A stretch of DNA of 42,075 bases, taken from IMG/VR virus record IMGVR_UViG_3300025151_000089, positions 1 through 42,075 of that record. One strand, given 5' to 3'. Below are positions 6,595 to 13,656 of the stretch, one piece after another. The notes below the pieces were generated by a model. It was not told the DNA's origin and did not search any database. It was given only the letters and a program-made list of their open reading frames with translations. This stretch comes from a virus. Made by a program: the position numbers and the translations under genes. Positions within the stretch are counted from its first letter, which is position 1. Each line of letters begins with the position of its first letter.

Positions 6595-6972
6595 ATGAGC
6601 AATGTAGACGGTTTAGCCGCCCAATGGCTACAATTAAAGGCGCAAGAAAAACAATTAATCGCAAAGCGCCATACGATAGAAGCCCAAATCACCAAGGCGT
6701 TGGACGCCAAAGATGAAGGCACAATAACTCACCTACTAGATCAGCACAAAATTTCGTTGACACAGCCTGTCACGCGCAAGGTTGATGCGGTTCAGTGGGA
6801 TAAAGTTAAAGACAAAATTCCAGAGCATATGCATCCAGTTAAGCACAGCATTTCTGCTGATGCTGTTGGCTGTCGTTATCTGGCAGAAAAAGAGCCTGTT
6901 ATGTGGCGCAAGATCGCAAAGGCGTTTGAAACAAAACAAGGTAAAATTGGCGTGAAAGTAGAGGTGCTATAA
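6595..6972 (+). CDS. Conserved early protein, 125 aa, N-terminal coiled coil
   Basis: This is the first gene of the rightward operon. Residues 8-50 are a helical, charged segment (AAQWLQLKAQEKQLIAKRHT) likely to form a coiled coil. The rest is a basic mixed fold (VTRKVDAVQWDKVKDKIPEH). Proteins of this kind often lie directly before Sak4-like ATPases in phages, so a recombination or single-strand-DNA accessory role is plausible but unproven. The ATG at 6595 has AAAGGA 6 bases upstream; a GTG at 6580 is the alternative. It ends directly against the next start. Confidence 0.6.
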   Translation: MSNVDGLAAQWLQLKAQEKQLIAKRHTIEAQITKALDAKDEGTITHLLDQHKISLTQPVTRKVDAVQWDKVKDKIPEHMHPVKHSISADAVGCRYLAEKEPVMWRKIAKAFETKQGKIGVKVEVL

Positions 6973-7731
6973 ATGGCCATAAATTTAAAACAACTATCGA
7001 AACCGACAGGACAGCGACCAATCATCGCTACACTGTTTGGCGAAGGCGGCATGGGTAAAACTACCCTAGCTGCCATGTTCCCGAAACCTGTGTTTATCCG
7101 AACTGAGGATGGCACAGCGAGCTTGCAAGGGAATGATGAAGTAAGTCTGTTTCCAATCGCAACATCGAGTGACGATGTTTTGAGCGCGATTGAGGCGCTG
7201 GCGACAGAAACGCATGAGTTCAAAACTGTGGTGATTGATAGCATCACTCAGTTGGCAACGATGGTCGAAAGTGAGATCGTTGCAGCAGATCCCAAGGCAA
7301 AGTCAATCAATCAAGCTGGGGGTGGTTATGGCGCTGGGTACAGCACAGCCGCTGAGAAGCATCGCCAGATCCGTGAATGGGCTGGAGCTTTGGCTTATGA
7401 CAATGGCATGAATGTGGTCTTTATTGGTCACGCGGATACAGAGACTTTGGATCTGCCAGACATGGACCCATTTGCCAGATACACAGTGCGGATGCACAAG
7501 AAGGCAATTCCGCACTACACTGATAATGTCGATCTGGTCGGGCTTATTCGACTGAAGACATTTACGAGAGGCGATGGTGAAAAGAAACGCGCCATCTCAA
7601 CTGGGGAACGTGAAATCCTGTGCTTTCCACAGGCGTCGAGCGTTACCAAAAATCGTTTCAACATCACTGAACCGCTGCCATTCACGTTTGATGGCGGCAA
7701 TCCATTCCACCAGTATTTAGCAGAAGGATAA
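6973..7731 (+). CDS. Sak4-like RecA-fold ATPase (AAA_24), single-strand annealing/recombination
   Basis: This 252-aa P-loop NTPase has Walker A GEGGMGKTT (23-31) and Walker B FKTVVIDSIT (83-92). The later VFIGHAD segment belongs to the RecA-type core. This minimal RecA fold, next to a DUF669 protein and an exonuclease, is the Sak4 type of phage recombinase thought to assist annealing with single-strand-binding protein. It should act in phage DNA recombination and repair. The gene begins immediately after the previous stop and lies 5 bases before the DUF669 gene. Confidence 0.78.
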   Translation: MAINLKQLSKPTGQRPIIATLFGEGGMGKTTLAAMFPKPVFIRTEDGTASLQGNDEVSLFPIATSSDDVLSAIEALATETHEFKTVVIDSITQLATMVESEIVAADPKAKSINQAGGGYGAGYSTAAEKHRQIREWAGALAYDNGMNVVFIGHADTETLDLPDMDPFARYTVRMHKKAIPHYTDNVDLVGLIRLKTFTRGDGEKKRAISTGEREILCFPQASSVTKNRFNITEPLPFTFDGGNPFHQYLAEG

Positions 7732-7736
7732 TCAAA

Positions 7737-8207
7737 ATGGATCTTAATGGCTTTAACGCACTCAACCACGAACCTGTAACCTCTTTTGATCCGCTACCAG
7801 CGGATTGGTACAAGTGCGTGATTACTGACACTGAAGAACGTCAGACCAAGGCAATGGATGGCTCATACTTGCAGCTTACCATTGAGGTGATCGAAGGACC
7901 GTTTTCTGGTCGAAAAGTTTTTGATCGCTTAAACCTGAACAATAAAAACCAGACTGCTGTTGAGATTGCTCAACGCGCTCTGGCATCGATTTGTCGAGCA
8001 GTCGAAGTTCCGAACCCAAAGAACAGCGACGAGCTGCGCGACAAACCTTTGATGGTAAAAGTGTCAGTACGACCAGCAGAAAACGGCTACGATGCATCTA
8101 ACGATGTTAAGGGTTATGACGCTGCGTCAGGATCTTCAGCATCTGTAGCTGTGGCAGCAGAGCCAGCAGTGGCTAACGGATCTGCAACGCCACCTTGGAA
8201 ACGCTGA
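7737..8207 (+). CDS. DUF669 family protein, likely ssDNA-binding
   Basis: This 156-aa protein has the DUF669 pattern: a start with LPADWYKCVITDTEERQTK (20-38), then GSYLQLTIEVIEGPFSGRKV (42-61) and FDRLNLNNKN. The C-terminus is low in complexity (Ala/Ser/Gly, about 120-150) and ends PPWKR, a flexible tail. DUF669 proteins accompany phage Sak4/RecA-like recombinases, and single-strand-binding protein activity is proposed for the family. That role is inferred here from family and context. Confidence 0.75.
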   Translation: MDLNGFNALNHEPVTSFDPLPADWYKCVITDTEERQTKAMDGSYLQLTIEVIEGPFSGRKVFDRLNLNNKNQTAVEIAQRALASICRAVEVPNPKNSDELRDKPLMVKVSVRPAENGYDASNDVKGYDAASGSSASVAVAAEPAVANGSATPPWKR

Positions 8208-8221
8208 GTTCAGTTTTTGGG

Positions 8222-8242
8222 ATGGGGCGCGTGTCGCCCCAT
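8222..8242 (+). other. Perfect 8-bp stem-loop in the early rightward transcript
   Basis: ATGGGGCG (8222-8229) and CGCCCCAT (8235-8242) pair perfectly around CGTGT. There is no T tract, so it is not a standard terminator. It lies just after the DUF669 gene and may protect or attenuate the mRNA. Confidence 0.6.
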
Positions 8243-8265
8243 TACATGAACAGAAGGAGAGTGAA

Positions 8266-8415
8266 ATGAAAACACACAAAATTAGTCTGAAGCATTACTT
8301 CGATCATAAGGATAAATCGAAGGTGACCTATGAAAAGCCATCAGATGAAATCATGGAAATTTTGGATCAGGTTTTTCAGAAGTTCAATTACAACTGGGTG
8401 AAGGATGATGCTTGA
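8266..8415 (+). CDS. Small hypothetical protein, 49 aa
   Basis: This short protein begins MKTHKISLKHYFDHKD, is rich in Lys and acidic residues, and has an amphipathic helix (PSDEIMEILDQVFQKFNY). A strong AGAAGGAG site precedes the ATG, and the end overlaps the next tiny gene by 8 bases. Function unknown. Confidence 0.6.
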   Translation: MKTHKISLKHYFDHKDKSKVTYEKPSDEIMEILDQVFQKFNYNWVKDDA

Positions 8416-8476
8416 GTACATCGTCATTCATACTGGTGTTGTGATTATCCTAGCTTTGATTGGAGTAATTTCTTGA
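8408..8476 (+). CDS. Possible 22-aa single-span membrane peptide
   Basis: An ATG overlapping the end of the previous gene (ATGCTTGA) opens a 22-codon frame that is almost entirely one hydrophobic helix (IVIHTGVVIILALIGVIS). Its TGA overlaps the exonuclease ATG (TGATG), so it sits in a perfectly coupled chain. The geometry supports translation. There is no close ribosome site of its own, and function is unknown. Confidence 0.42.
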   Translation: MLEYIVIHTGVVIILALIGVIS

Positions 8477-9429
8477 TGGAACTTGAAGCATTTGTCACGC
8501 CTGAAACAATACAGGCAATTTACAATTACTACCAAGCCAAGAGAAAGAATGAGCATCGGCCTCATCTTGGTGGTAGTCAAATCGGAAACGAATGTAGCCG
8601 CGCATTGTGGTATCAGTTTCGACACGCATGGACGCCTCATTTTGATGGGCGTCTTTTGCGTTTGTTTGAAACTGGTGATCGTGAAGAAGATCGCATTGTG
8701 TCAAACCTTCGAGCAGTCGGAGTGACGGTTTGGGAAAGAGATCCAGAGACTGGCAAGCAAGTCAGGTTCGAGGCTTGTGGTGGCCACTTTGCCTTATCGC
8801 TGGATGGCGTTGGAGAAGGCTTCAAGGAAAGCAGCAAGCCGCATACGCTTGAGTTCAAAACGATGAACGACAAAAATTTTAAGGCCACCAAAAACATGGG
8901 CGTCGAAAAGTCGAAGCCGATCTACTGGGCGCAATGTCAGGTTGGCATGATACTGTCTGGTATTGATCGATGTTACTTTTTTGCTGTGAATAAAAACACA
9001 GATGAAATGTATGGCGAGCGGATTAAGCTGAACAGAAAAGAAGCGCAGAAGCTGTTGGACAAAGCCCACAACATTGTTTTTGCCAGTACACCACCCAGCC
9101 GCATTGCAGAAGACGCCAGCGATTGGCGCTGTAAATTTTGTCCGTACTGGGCGATTTGTCATGGCTGCAAGATTCCAGAAGTGAGCTGTCGAACTTGCGC
9201 CCATGTGACGCCAGAAGAAAATGGAACTTGGAGCTGCAATCGAAGAGATACTGCTGAGACTTGTGAAGAGCATTTGTACATCCCTCAGATTATGCCGAAG
9301 GATCTCGAAATGAGTGACGCTGGAGATGACTGGGTTGAATATGAAGACTTGGATACTGGTGAGACTTTCCGCAACAATGGAAACAGCCGTGAAATTTTTG
9401 AGGGAAGGATGAGAGATGGGGGTCCGTGA
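8476..9429 (+). CDS. PD-(D/E)XK exonuclease, Cas4/RecB-like with cysteine cluster
   Basis: This 317-aa nuclease probably makes single-strand ends for the recombinase. LGGSQIGNECSRALWY (31-46) is the typical N-terminal motif of this family and includes a cluster cysteine. The active site follows as SLDG (108-111) and EFK (126-128). The C-terminal half has further cysteines, including WRCKFCPYWAICHGC, as in Fe-S or zinc-bearing Cas4-like enzymes, and then SCRTCAH and WSCNRRD. The extra cysteine pairs after the core are more than a simple Cas4 needs. The ATG at 8476 overlaps the upstream peptide stop. Confidence 0.75.
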   Translation: MELEAFVTPETIQAIYNYYQAKRKNEHRPHLGGSQIGNECSRALWYQFRHAWTPHFDGRLLRLFETGDREEDRIVSNLRAVGVTVWERDPETGKQVRFEACGGHFALSLDGVGEGFKESSKPHTLEFKTMNDKNFKATKNMGVEKSKPIYWAQCQVGMILSGIDRCYFFAVNKNTDEMYGERIKLNRKEAQKLLDKAHNIVFASTPPSRIAEDASDWRCKFCPYWAICHGCKIPEVSCRTCAHVTPEENGTWSCNRRDTAETCEEHLYIPQIMPKDLEMSDAGDDWVEYEDLDTGETFRNNGNSREIFEGRMRDGGP

Positions 9430-9685
9430 AGAGTTACTTCGAGATGCACTAGAAGAATTTATCGATAGATTGCCAGATGAAATTACCAATACTGAATCTG
9501 CTTGGATAATTTTTAATATTCTTGGCTCGCGTGAGAAGCTCGAAGACTGGGGAAGCATACACAAGCTGACAGTTGCGAACATCGCAGAGTATTTCATTCA
9601 TCAGGCATTTTCGAATGAAGAGTTGGCTGAAACAGAAGCAAAGATGTTTCTGGAGAAAATTGTAAAGGAGCATAAATCAAGATGA
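9416..9685 (+). CDS. Hypothetical helical protein, 89 aa
   Basis: This acidic, largely helical protein (REELLRDALEEFIDRLPDE at the start; NEELAETEAKMFLEKIVKE near the end) sits between exonuclease and helicase. It overlaps the exonuclease by 14 bases and the helicase start by ATGA, and AAGGA lies 8 bases before its ATG. The context suggests an accessory factor for one of these enzymes. I do not recognise a family. Confidence 0.55.
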   Translation: MGVREELLRDALEEFIDRLPDEITNTESAWIIFNILGSREKLEDWGSIHKLTVANIAEYFIHQAFSNEELAETEAKMFLEKIVKEHKSR

Positions 9686-11322
9686 CTTTCGAGCTTCGTG
9701 ATTATCAGAAAGACGCCATTGATGGGCTGTACGATTACTGGGCGCAAAAGATGGGAGAGAACCCATTGATCGTTGCGCCGACTGGATCTGGCAAGACGGC
9801 GATCATTGCCAAGATGATACAAGACGCCATGAGCTTTCCAAACACTAGGGTGCTGGTTCTGGCGCACGTTAAGGAGCTGCTTGAGCAAGGGGCATCAGGC
9901 TTGAAAAAGCTGTACCCAGAAGCTGAGTTTGGCTTTTACAGTGCGTCTTTGAAAGAAAAGGATCTGACCAAGCCAATAACTTTTGGCGGCATTCAGAGCA
10001 TTTACAAGCAAGCGTTTAACATGGTTCCAGCTCCAGACTTGGTGATTATCGACGAGGCGCATATGCTGCCACCTAAAACGACCACACGCTATGGTCGGTT
10101 TATCGATGACCTGAAGCAGTGCAATCCAGACGTGAAGATCGTTGGGCTGACGGCCACGCCATACCGATTAAGTTCAGGATATTTGCACAGAGGTGAAGGC
10201 GCAATCTTTGATGGCATTGCCTATGATATTCCTGTTACCATGCTTATGGATCAGGGATACTTGGCTCCAGTTATCAGTAAAGGTGGCTTGGAGCAGATCG
10301 ACCTGACCAATGTGAAGAAGCGAGGTGGTGAGTTTGTCGAAAGCGATCTGGCTGTTGCTGCATCTGATCCTGAGTTGGTGCGTAAAACAGTTGAAGAAAT
10401 TGTTGCGCTGGGAGCCAACCGCAAGAGTTGGTTGATCTTTGCCAGTGGCATTGACCATGCAAATATGTTGGAGGCTCAGTTTTTCGATCACATGATCGAC
10501 TGCGAAGTTTTGACTGGTGAAGACAGTCAGAAGGATCGCGCATCGAAGATCGAAAGATTTAAGAACGGTAGTTTGCGCTGCTTAGTAAACGTGAATGTTT
10601 TGACCACTGGTTTCGATGCTCCGAATGTTGATTTGATTGGGCTGGTTCGAGCGACAGCATCGACAGGTTTGTATGTTCAGATTATTGGGCGTGGCACTCG
10701 AACATTTGAAGGTAAGGAAAATTGTCTGGTTTTGGATTACGGCCAGAATGTCGAGCGGCATGGGTTTATCGATAAGGTGAAGCCAGAGCGTGATAATAGG
10801 GGCGATGGTGATGGAGAAGCGCCCATCAAGACTTGTCCGAAGTGTCAGATGCATTTGGCTATTGCCTGTTTGATTTGTCCTGACTGTGGCCATGAGTTCC
10901 CACCACCCACGCTGAACCACGCCAGCAAGAGTTACGATGGCGCGATGATCTCGACACAGGTGAAGCCTGAATGGTTTGACGTGGAAAACGTAACGTACAG
11001 GCGCTGGCAGAAGGCTGGGAAGCCCGATAGCATTCGAGTGACGTATCACTATGGCTTTTTTAAAGAAGTGTCTGAGTGGCTGTGTCCTGATCATGGTGGC
11101 TATGCCACGACCAAATACATGCAGCGTAGGGGGCAACTTGGAGCGAAGGCAAAGACTACCAGTGAAGCGATGGATGAATGTCAAAGCTGGAATAAACCCA
11201 GCCGCATCATGGTAAAGCCTGATGGAAAATATGAAAGAATTGTGAGGTTCGATTATGAGAAACGTGAAAAGAAGGAAAACGTCATCGACGTTAATTTCGG
11301 TTTCGAGGACATATCCTTCTGA
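9682..11322 (+). CDS. DEAD/DEAH-box (superfamily 2) helicase with zinc finger
   Basis: This 546-aa helicase is of the UvsW/RecG-like phage type. It has an N-terminal Q-like motif (RDYQKDAIDGLYDYW, 6-20), Walker A APTGSGKT (32-39) and the DEAH box IIDEAH (122-127). It then has SAT-like GLTATPYR, and motif VI in the second lobe (QIIGRGTR). After the core, a four-cysteine zinc finger (CPKCQ through CPDCGHEF, about 387-407) and a C-terminal DNA-binding-like region follow. It should act in replication fork or recombination-intermediate processing. It overlaps the upstream gene by ATGA, and the VRR-NUC gene starts inside its last 68 bases. Confidence 0.82.
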   Translation: MTFELRDYQKDAIDGLYDYWAQKMGENPLIVAPTGSGKTAIIAKMIQDAMSFPNTRVLVLAHVKELLEQGASGLKKLYPEAEFGFYSASLKEKDLTKPITFGGIQSIYKQAFNMVPAPDLVIIDEAHMLPPKTTTRYGRFIDDLKQCNPDVKIVGLTATPYRLSSGYLHRGEGAIFDGIAYDIPVTMLMDQGYLAPVISKGGLEQIDLTNVKKRGGEFVESDLAVAASDPELVRKTVEEIVALGANRKSWLIFASGIDHANMLEAQFFDHMIDCEVLTGEDSQKDRASKIERFKNGSLRCLVNVNVLTTGFDAPNVDLIGLVRATASTGLYVQIIGRGTRTFEGKENCLVLDYGQNVERHGFIDKVKPERDNRGDGDGEAPIKTCPKCQMHLAIACLICPDCGHEFPPPTLNHASKSYDGAMISTQVKPEWFDVENVTYRRWQKAGKPDSIRVTYHYGFFKEVSEWLCPDHGGYATTKYMQRRGQLGAKAKTTSEAMDECQSWNKPSRIMVKPDGKYERIVRFDYEKREKKENVIDVNFGFEDISF

Positions 11323-11656
11323 GCATGATGAACAGGTTGGGTTTGTAAATTGGTTTCGCACAAGATTTCCGAAGGTTTTAATTTTTGCCATTCCAAATGG
11401 AGGCAAGCGATCAGTGGGCGCTGGCAAGAAACTGAAGGCTGAAGGTGTTGTGGCTGGGATTCCTGACCTGTTCATTCCTAGCTGGGATGTCTGGGTTGAG
11501 ATGAAGCGTAAATCTGGTGGGCGACTTTCCCCCGATCAGAAGAAGATCATCGAATACCTTGAGAGCGAGGGTTACAAAGTGATTGTTGCCAAGGGCGCGA
11601 CAGATGCATCGAAACAAATAATGGAAGCAAAAGATAACTGGGGGAGAAAAGAATGA
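11255..11656 (+). CDS. VRR-NUC domain nuclease
   Basis: This 133-aa protein is a stand-alone VRR-NUC, a PD-(D/E)XK nuclease thought to cut branched DNA. The catalytic residues are visible: Glu in SEHDEQ (22-27), Asp in GIPD (68-71) and the E-x-K of WVEMKRK (80-86), followed by the conserved SPDQK (92-96). The IPNGGKRS loop (46-53) is typical of phage versions. No later in-frame ATG fits, so the start inside the helicase gene with a GAGG site is kept. A Holliday-junction resolvase role is likely. Confidence 0.8.
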   Translation: MRNVKRRKTSSTLISVSRTYPSEHDEQVGFVNWFRTRFPKVLIFAIPNGGKRSVGAGKKLKAEGVVAGIPDLFIPSWDVWVEMKRKSGGRLSPDQKKIIEYLESEGYKVIVAKGATDASKQIMEAKDNWGRKE

Positions 11657-12300
11657 ACGATCTTTCAGTGCGGCCAATCACACGGCGATCTGCGCTTCCT
11701 TTTATCATAGACCGTCATTACATGCACAGGGTTCCACCTATCAGCATGGCATTTGGATTGTTTGATGGTGAGAAAATGATTGGCATAGTCACCTATGGCG
11801 TTAGCGGATCTACGACTTTGCGGCGCGGTGTTTGTGGAGATGAATTTGCTGATAATGTTTATGAGCTTACGAGACTTTGGACTGAAGATGATGCTCCCAA
11901 AAACGCAGCGAGTTTTTTGATTAGTGGCTCATTGAAAATGGTTGATAAGGAAATTATTGTGACGTTTGCAGAAATAGAGGCTGGTCATGTTGGCACGATT
12001 TATCAGGCGTCAAACTTTTTTTACTGCGGCCTATCTTCGAAGTTCAAAGATCCAAAAGTTAAAGGATTGGAGCATCAGCATCACACAACTTATGCACATG
12101 GCATGAACATGCAGCAGATCCGCGACAAGTATGGGGCAGAGAATGTTTACTATGTCGATAGGCCGCGCAAGCATAGGTATGTTTTTTTTAACGCCAAAAA
12201 GAAACGGCGCAAAGATTTAATCAAGGCTCTCAAATACAAAGTTCTGCCTTATCCAAAACAAGGAGAAAAGAATGAATTGGAAATATCACTGGACAGTTAG
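11653..12300 (+). CDS. mom: Mom-family DNA modification enzyme (GNAT-like)
   Basis: This 215-aa protein belongs to the Mom group, which converts adenine in phage DNA to a carbamoylmethyl-type derivative that blocks many restriction enzymes. The family signature is clear: HYMHRVPP (22-29), FGLFDGEKMIGIVTYG (34-49), ELTRLWTEDDAPKNAASFLI (71-90), then EAGHVGTIYQASNFFYCG (109-126). These match the known Mom pattern of ExxRLW, then GHxGTIYQAxN. The C-terminus is strongly basic. It overlaps the VRR-NUC stop by ATGA. No separate Com-type translational activator is recognised, although a 57-aa gene starts inside its end. Confidence 0.83.
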   Translation: MNDLSVRPITRRSALPFIIDRHYMHRVPPISMAFGLFDGEKMIGIVTYGVSGSTTLRRGVCGDEFADNVYELTRLWTEDDAPKNAASFLISGSLKMVDKEIIVTFAEIEAGHVGTIYQASNFFYCGLSSKFKDPKVKGLEHQHHTTYAHGMNMQQIRDKYGAENVYYVDRPRKHRYVFFNAKKKRRKDLIKALKYKVLPYPKQGEKNELEISLDS

Positions 12301-12445
12301 GGATAATGGATTGCATATTTATGAAAATGGTCAGCGGATTGCGAAGATTGATCCTGATCATTTCAAACATTTAGTTGCAGAATTGGCAGAACATGTAAGG
12401 TGGCAAGAAACGAAAAAGGAGAAAGAAGATGTCAGAGATGATTAA
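12272..12445 (+). CDS. Small hypothetical protein, 57 aa
   Basis: This small protein starts inside the last 29 bases of the mom gene with an AAGGAG site before it. It begins MNWKYHWTVRDNG and has a helical acidic/basic second half (VAELAEHVRWQETKKEKE). The next gene overlaps its end by 17 bases. Function unknown; its position could indicate a partner of the mom product, but no zinc-finger (Com-like) cysteines are present. Confidence 0.58.
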   Translation: MNWKYHWTVRDNGLHIYENGQRIAKIDPDHFKHLVAELAEHVRWQETKKEKEDVRDD

Positions 12446-12629
12446 TGAAAGGGAACTTAATACTTTCCAATCAGCGCATGTGAGGTGGCTGAAGCAGCAA
12501 CTCAATAATCTCAAAGACATTAAGAATCAAAGAGAAAAGCCTTCAGGAATTGACCGCGAGATTTTTGCTGCTGATATGGAACTGACTGACTACATCAAAC
12601 AACTTCGAGAACACGGCTATAAAATATAA
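12429..12629 (+). CDS. Small helical hypothetical protein, 66 aa
   Basis: This charged, helical protein (ERELNTFQSAHVRWLKQQ, then ELTDYIKQLREHGYK) resembles small coiled-coil phage proteins. An AAGGAG lies about 8 bases before the ATG. It is the last gene of the main rightward operon before promoter copy C; no terminator is obvious after it. Confidence 0.58.
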   Translation: MSEMINERELNTFQSAHVRWLKQQLNNLKDIKNQREKPSGIDREIFAADMELTDYIKQLREHGYKI

Positions 12630-12658
12630 AATAATTTAAAAAAAATGCATTGCCCCTA

Positions 12659-12716
12659 TTGTAATCTATGACAGATGTCATATATGTAAGGTGTAGAGAG
12701 AGAGAAAGGAAACACT
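12659..12716 (+). promoter_or_regulatory. Repeated promoter-operator, copy C
   Basis: TTGTAA (12659-12664), 16 bases, TATATG, then a GTGTAGAGAGAGAGAAAGGA leader up to the ATG at 12717. The spacer holds the perfect dyad TGACA-GA-TGTCA (12669-12680). A TGCCCCTA segment just upstream is shared with copy D. Confidence 0.72.
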
Positions 12717-13070
12717 ATGAAAATCATCGTACAACATGCAGATCACAATCGTGAAACTGGAGAAATCACTAGCTATACAAATGTAGCAGAAGTTAACGGA
12801 TCACGTTTTGAAGACGTAGATCAGGCACTTGAGTATGCTTACCGCTACACAAACAATGTCATGGGTTCTTGGTCTATCAAGAAAGAATTTTTGCCAATGC
12901 GTGATGGCGGCGAAATGCCAAACGGCGACTACAATGACGATGTTACTGTATTGCGTCATCGTCCAGATGGCATGGGTCAGAGATCAACAATGATGGGTGA
13001 TCGCATGATTGTTAACGGACAAACTTATGAAGTTGCAGCGTTTGGTTTCAAAATGATGGAGGAGGTGTAA
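12717..13070 (+). CDS. Hypothetical protein, 117 aa, under promoter copy C
   Basis: This protein begins MKIIVQHADHNRETGEITSY and has an aromatic segment (QALEYAYRYTNNVMGSW) and a Met/Gly-rich C-terminal half (PDGMGQRSTMMGDRM). AAAGGA lies 6 bases upstream in the conserved leader. It resembles small acidic early proteins of phages, possibly host-directed, but I recognise no family. The next gene starts within its stop (TAATG). Confidence 0.6.
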   Translation: MKIIVQHADHNRETGEITSYTNVAEVNGSRFEDVDQALEYAYRYTNNVMGSWSIKKEFLPMRDGGEMPNGDYNDDVTVLRHRPDGMGQRSTMMGDRMIVNGQTYEVAAFGFKMMEEV

Positions 13071-13390
13071 TGAGACTATACATGAACAGCAAAGGCGAAT
13101 GGTTTGGCACACAGGCAGACGCTCGCCGCAATTCACCAAGAAACTGGACAGAGGTCGATGTACCGACATCAAAACAGGATCTGCTAAACTGGCTCAACGA
13201 AAACAAAGTCGGAGGCATTCAGCAGAGCGCCTCAGAGCCTCGCCCAGCGCCAGAGCCGAAGTCTGAGCTGCTGTCGCCCCACGCAGCATCTTGGGTCGCA
13301 TGGTCGCTCGACAACCTCAAGCGCGGCAACAAAAAAGATGCCGAAGAAATGCTGGCCAAAGGATTGAAGATTCAAAGAGAGTGGGCATAA
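13070..13390 (+). CDS. Hypothetical protein, 106 aa
   Basis: The N-terminal part (MRLYMNSKGEWFGTQADARR) resembles a small fold of the kind that begins many early phage proteins. A Pro/Glu-rich linker (RPAPEPKSE, about 58-66) then leads to a helical C-terminal segment (DNLKRGNKKDAEEMLAKGLK). A strong GGAGGAGG ribosome site precedes it. The stop codon lies inside the terminator hairpin. Function unknown. Confidence 0.58.
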   Translation: MRLYMNSKGEWFGTQADARRNSPRNWTEVDVPTSKQDLLNWLNENKVGGIQQSASEPRPAPEPKSELLSPHAASWVAWSLDNLKRGNKKDAEEMLAKGLKIQREWA

Positions 13391-13406
13391 GCCCATTCTT
13401 TTTTTT
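13382..13406 (+). terminator. Rho-independent terminator
   Basis: TGGGC (13382-13386), loop ATAA, GCCCA (13391-13395), then T-rich sequence to 13406 including eight T in a row. The loop includes the end of the preceding gene's stop codon. It separates the copy C and copy D transcripts. Confidence 0.82.
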
Positions 13407-13416
13407 GTTCTGCCCC

Positions 13417-13470
13417 TTGTAATCTGTGACAGATGTCATATATATATAATGTAGAGAGAAAGGAAACACT
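13417..13470 (+). promoter_or_regulatory. Repeated promoter-operator, copy D
   Basis: TTGTAA (13417-13422), 16 bases, TATATA, then a TGTAGAGAGAAAGGA leader. The dyad TGACA-GA-TGTCA is at 13427-13438. It is identical to copy C over most of its core, and the leader ends in AGGAAACACT in both, just before the ATG. Confidence 0.74.
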
Positions 13471-13656
13471 ATGAACAAATTTTCAGTTACTTATGAAATC
13501 GGTGAAAAAAATAACCCCGATACAATTTGCACCCGCTTTGTAAAAGCAGAAGATGCTGACATGGCAGTAGTAAAAGTTTTGGCAGAAAAAACCGAAGATG
13601 GTTATCCGTTAAGCACAGTCATCATGCTTCGCATCACAAAAGTGGAGCGCGTGTAA
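13471..13656 (+). CDS. Hypothetical protein, 61 aa, under promoter copy D
   Basis: This small beta-rich protein (MNKFSVTYEIGEKNNPDTI, then FVKAEDADMAVVKVLAEK) resembles short phage domains of alternating strands and a helix. Its stop overlaps the next start (TAATG), so it is co-translated with the cysteine-peptidase-like gene and may act with it. Function unknown. Confidence 0.58.
   Translation: MNKFSVTYEIGEKNNPDTICTRFVKAEDADMAVVKVLAEKTEDGYPLSTVIMLRITKVERV

Noticed and set aside
8794-9597. 267-aa minus-strand frame opposite the exonuclease gene
   Set aside because: The plus-strand frame has clear nuclease motifs and ribosome sites. The antisense frame is a shadow with Ser/Phe-rich sequence and no start signals.
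10582-11475. 297-aa minus-strand frame opposite the helicase gene
   Set aside because: It is antisense to conserved helicase motifs and has no domain or ribosome site.
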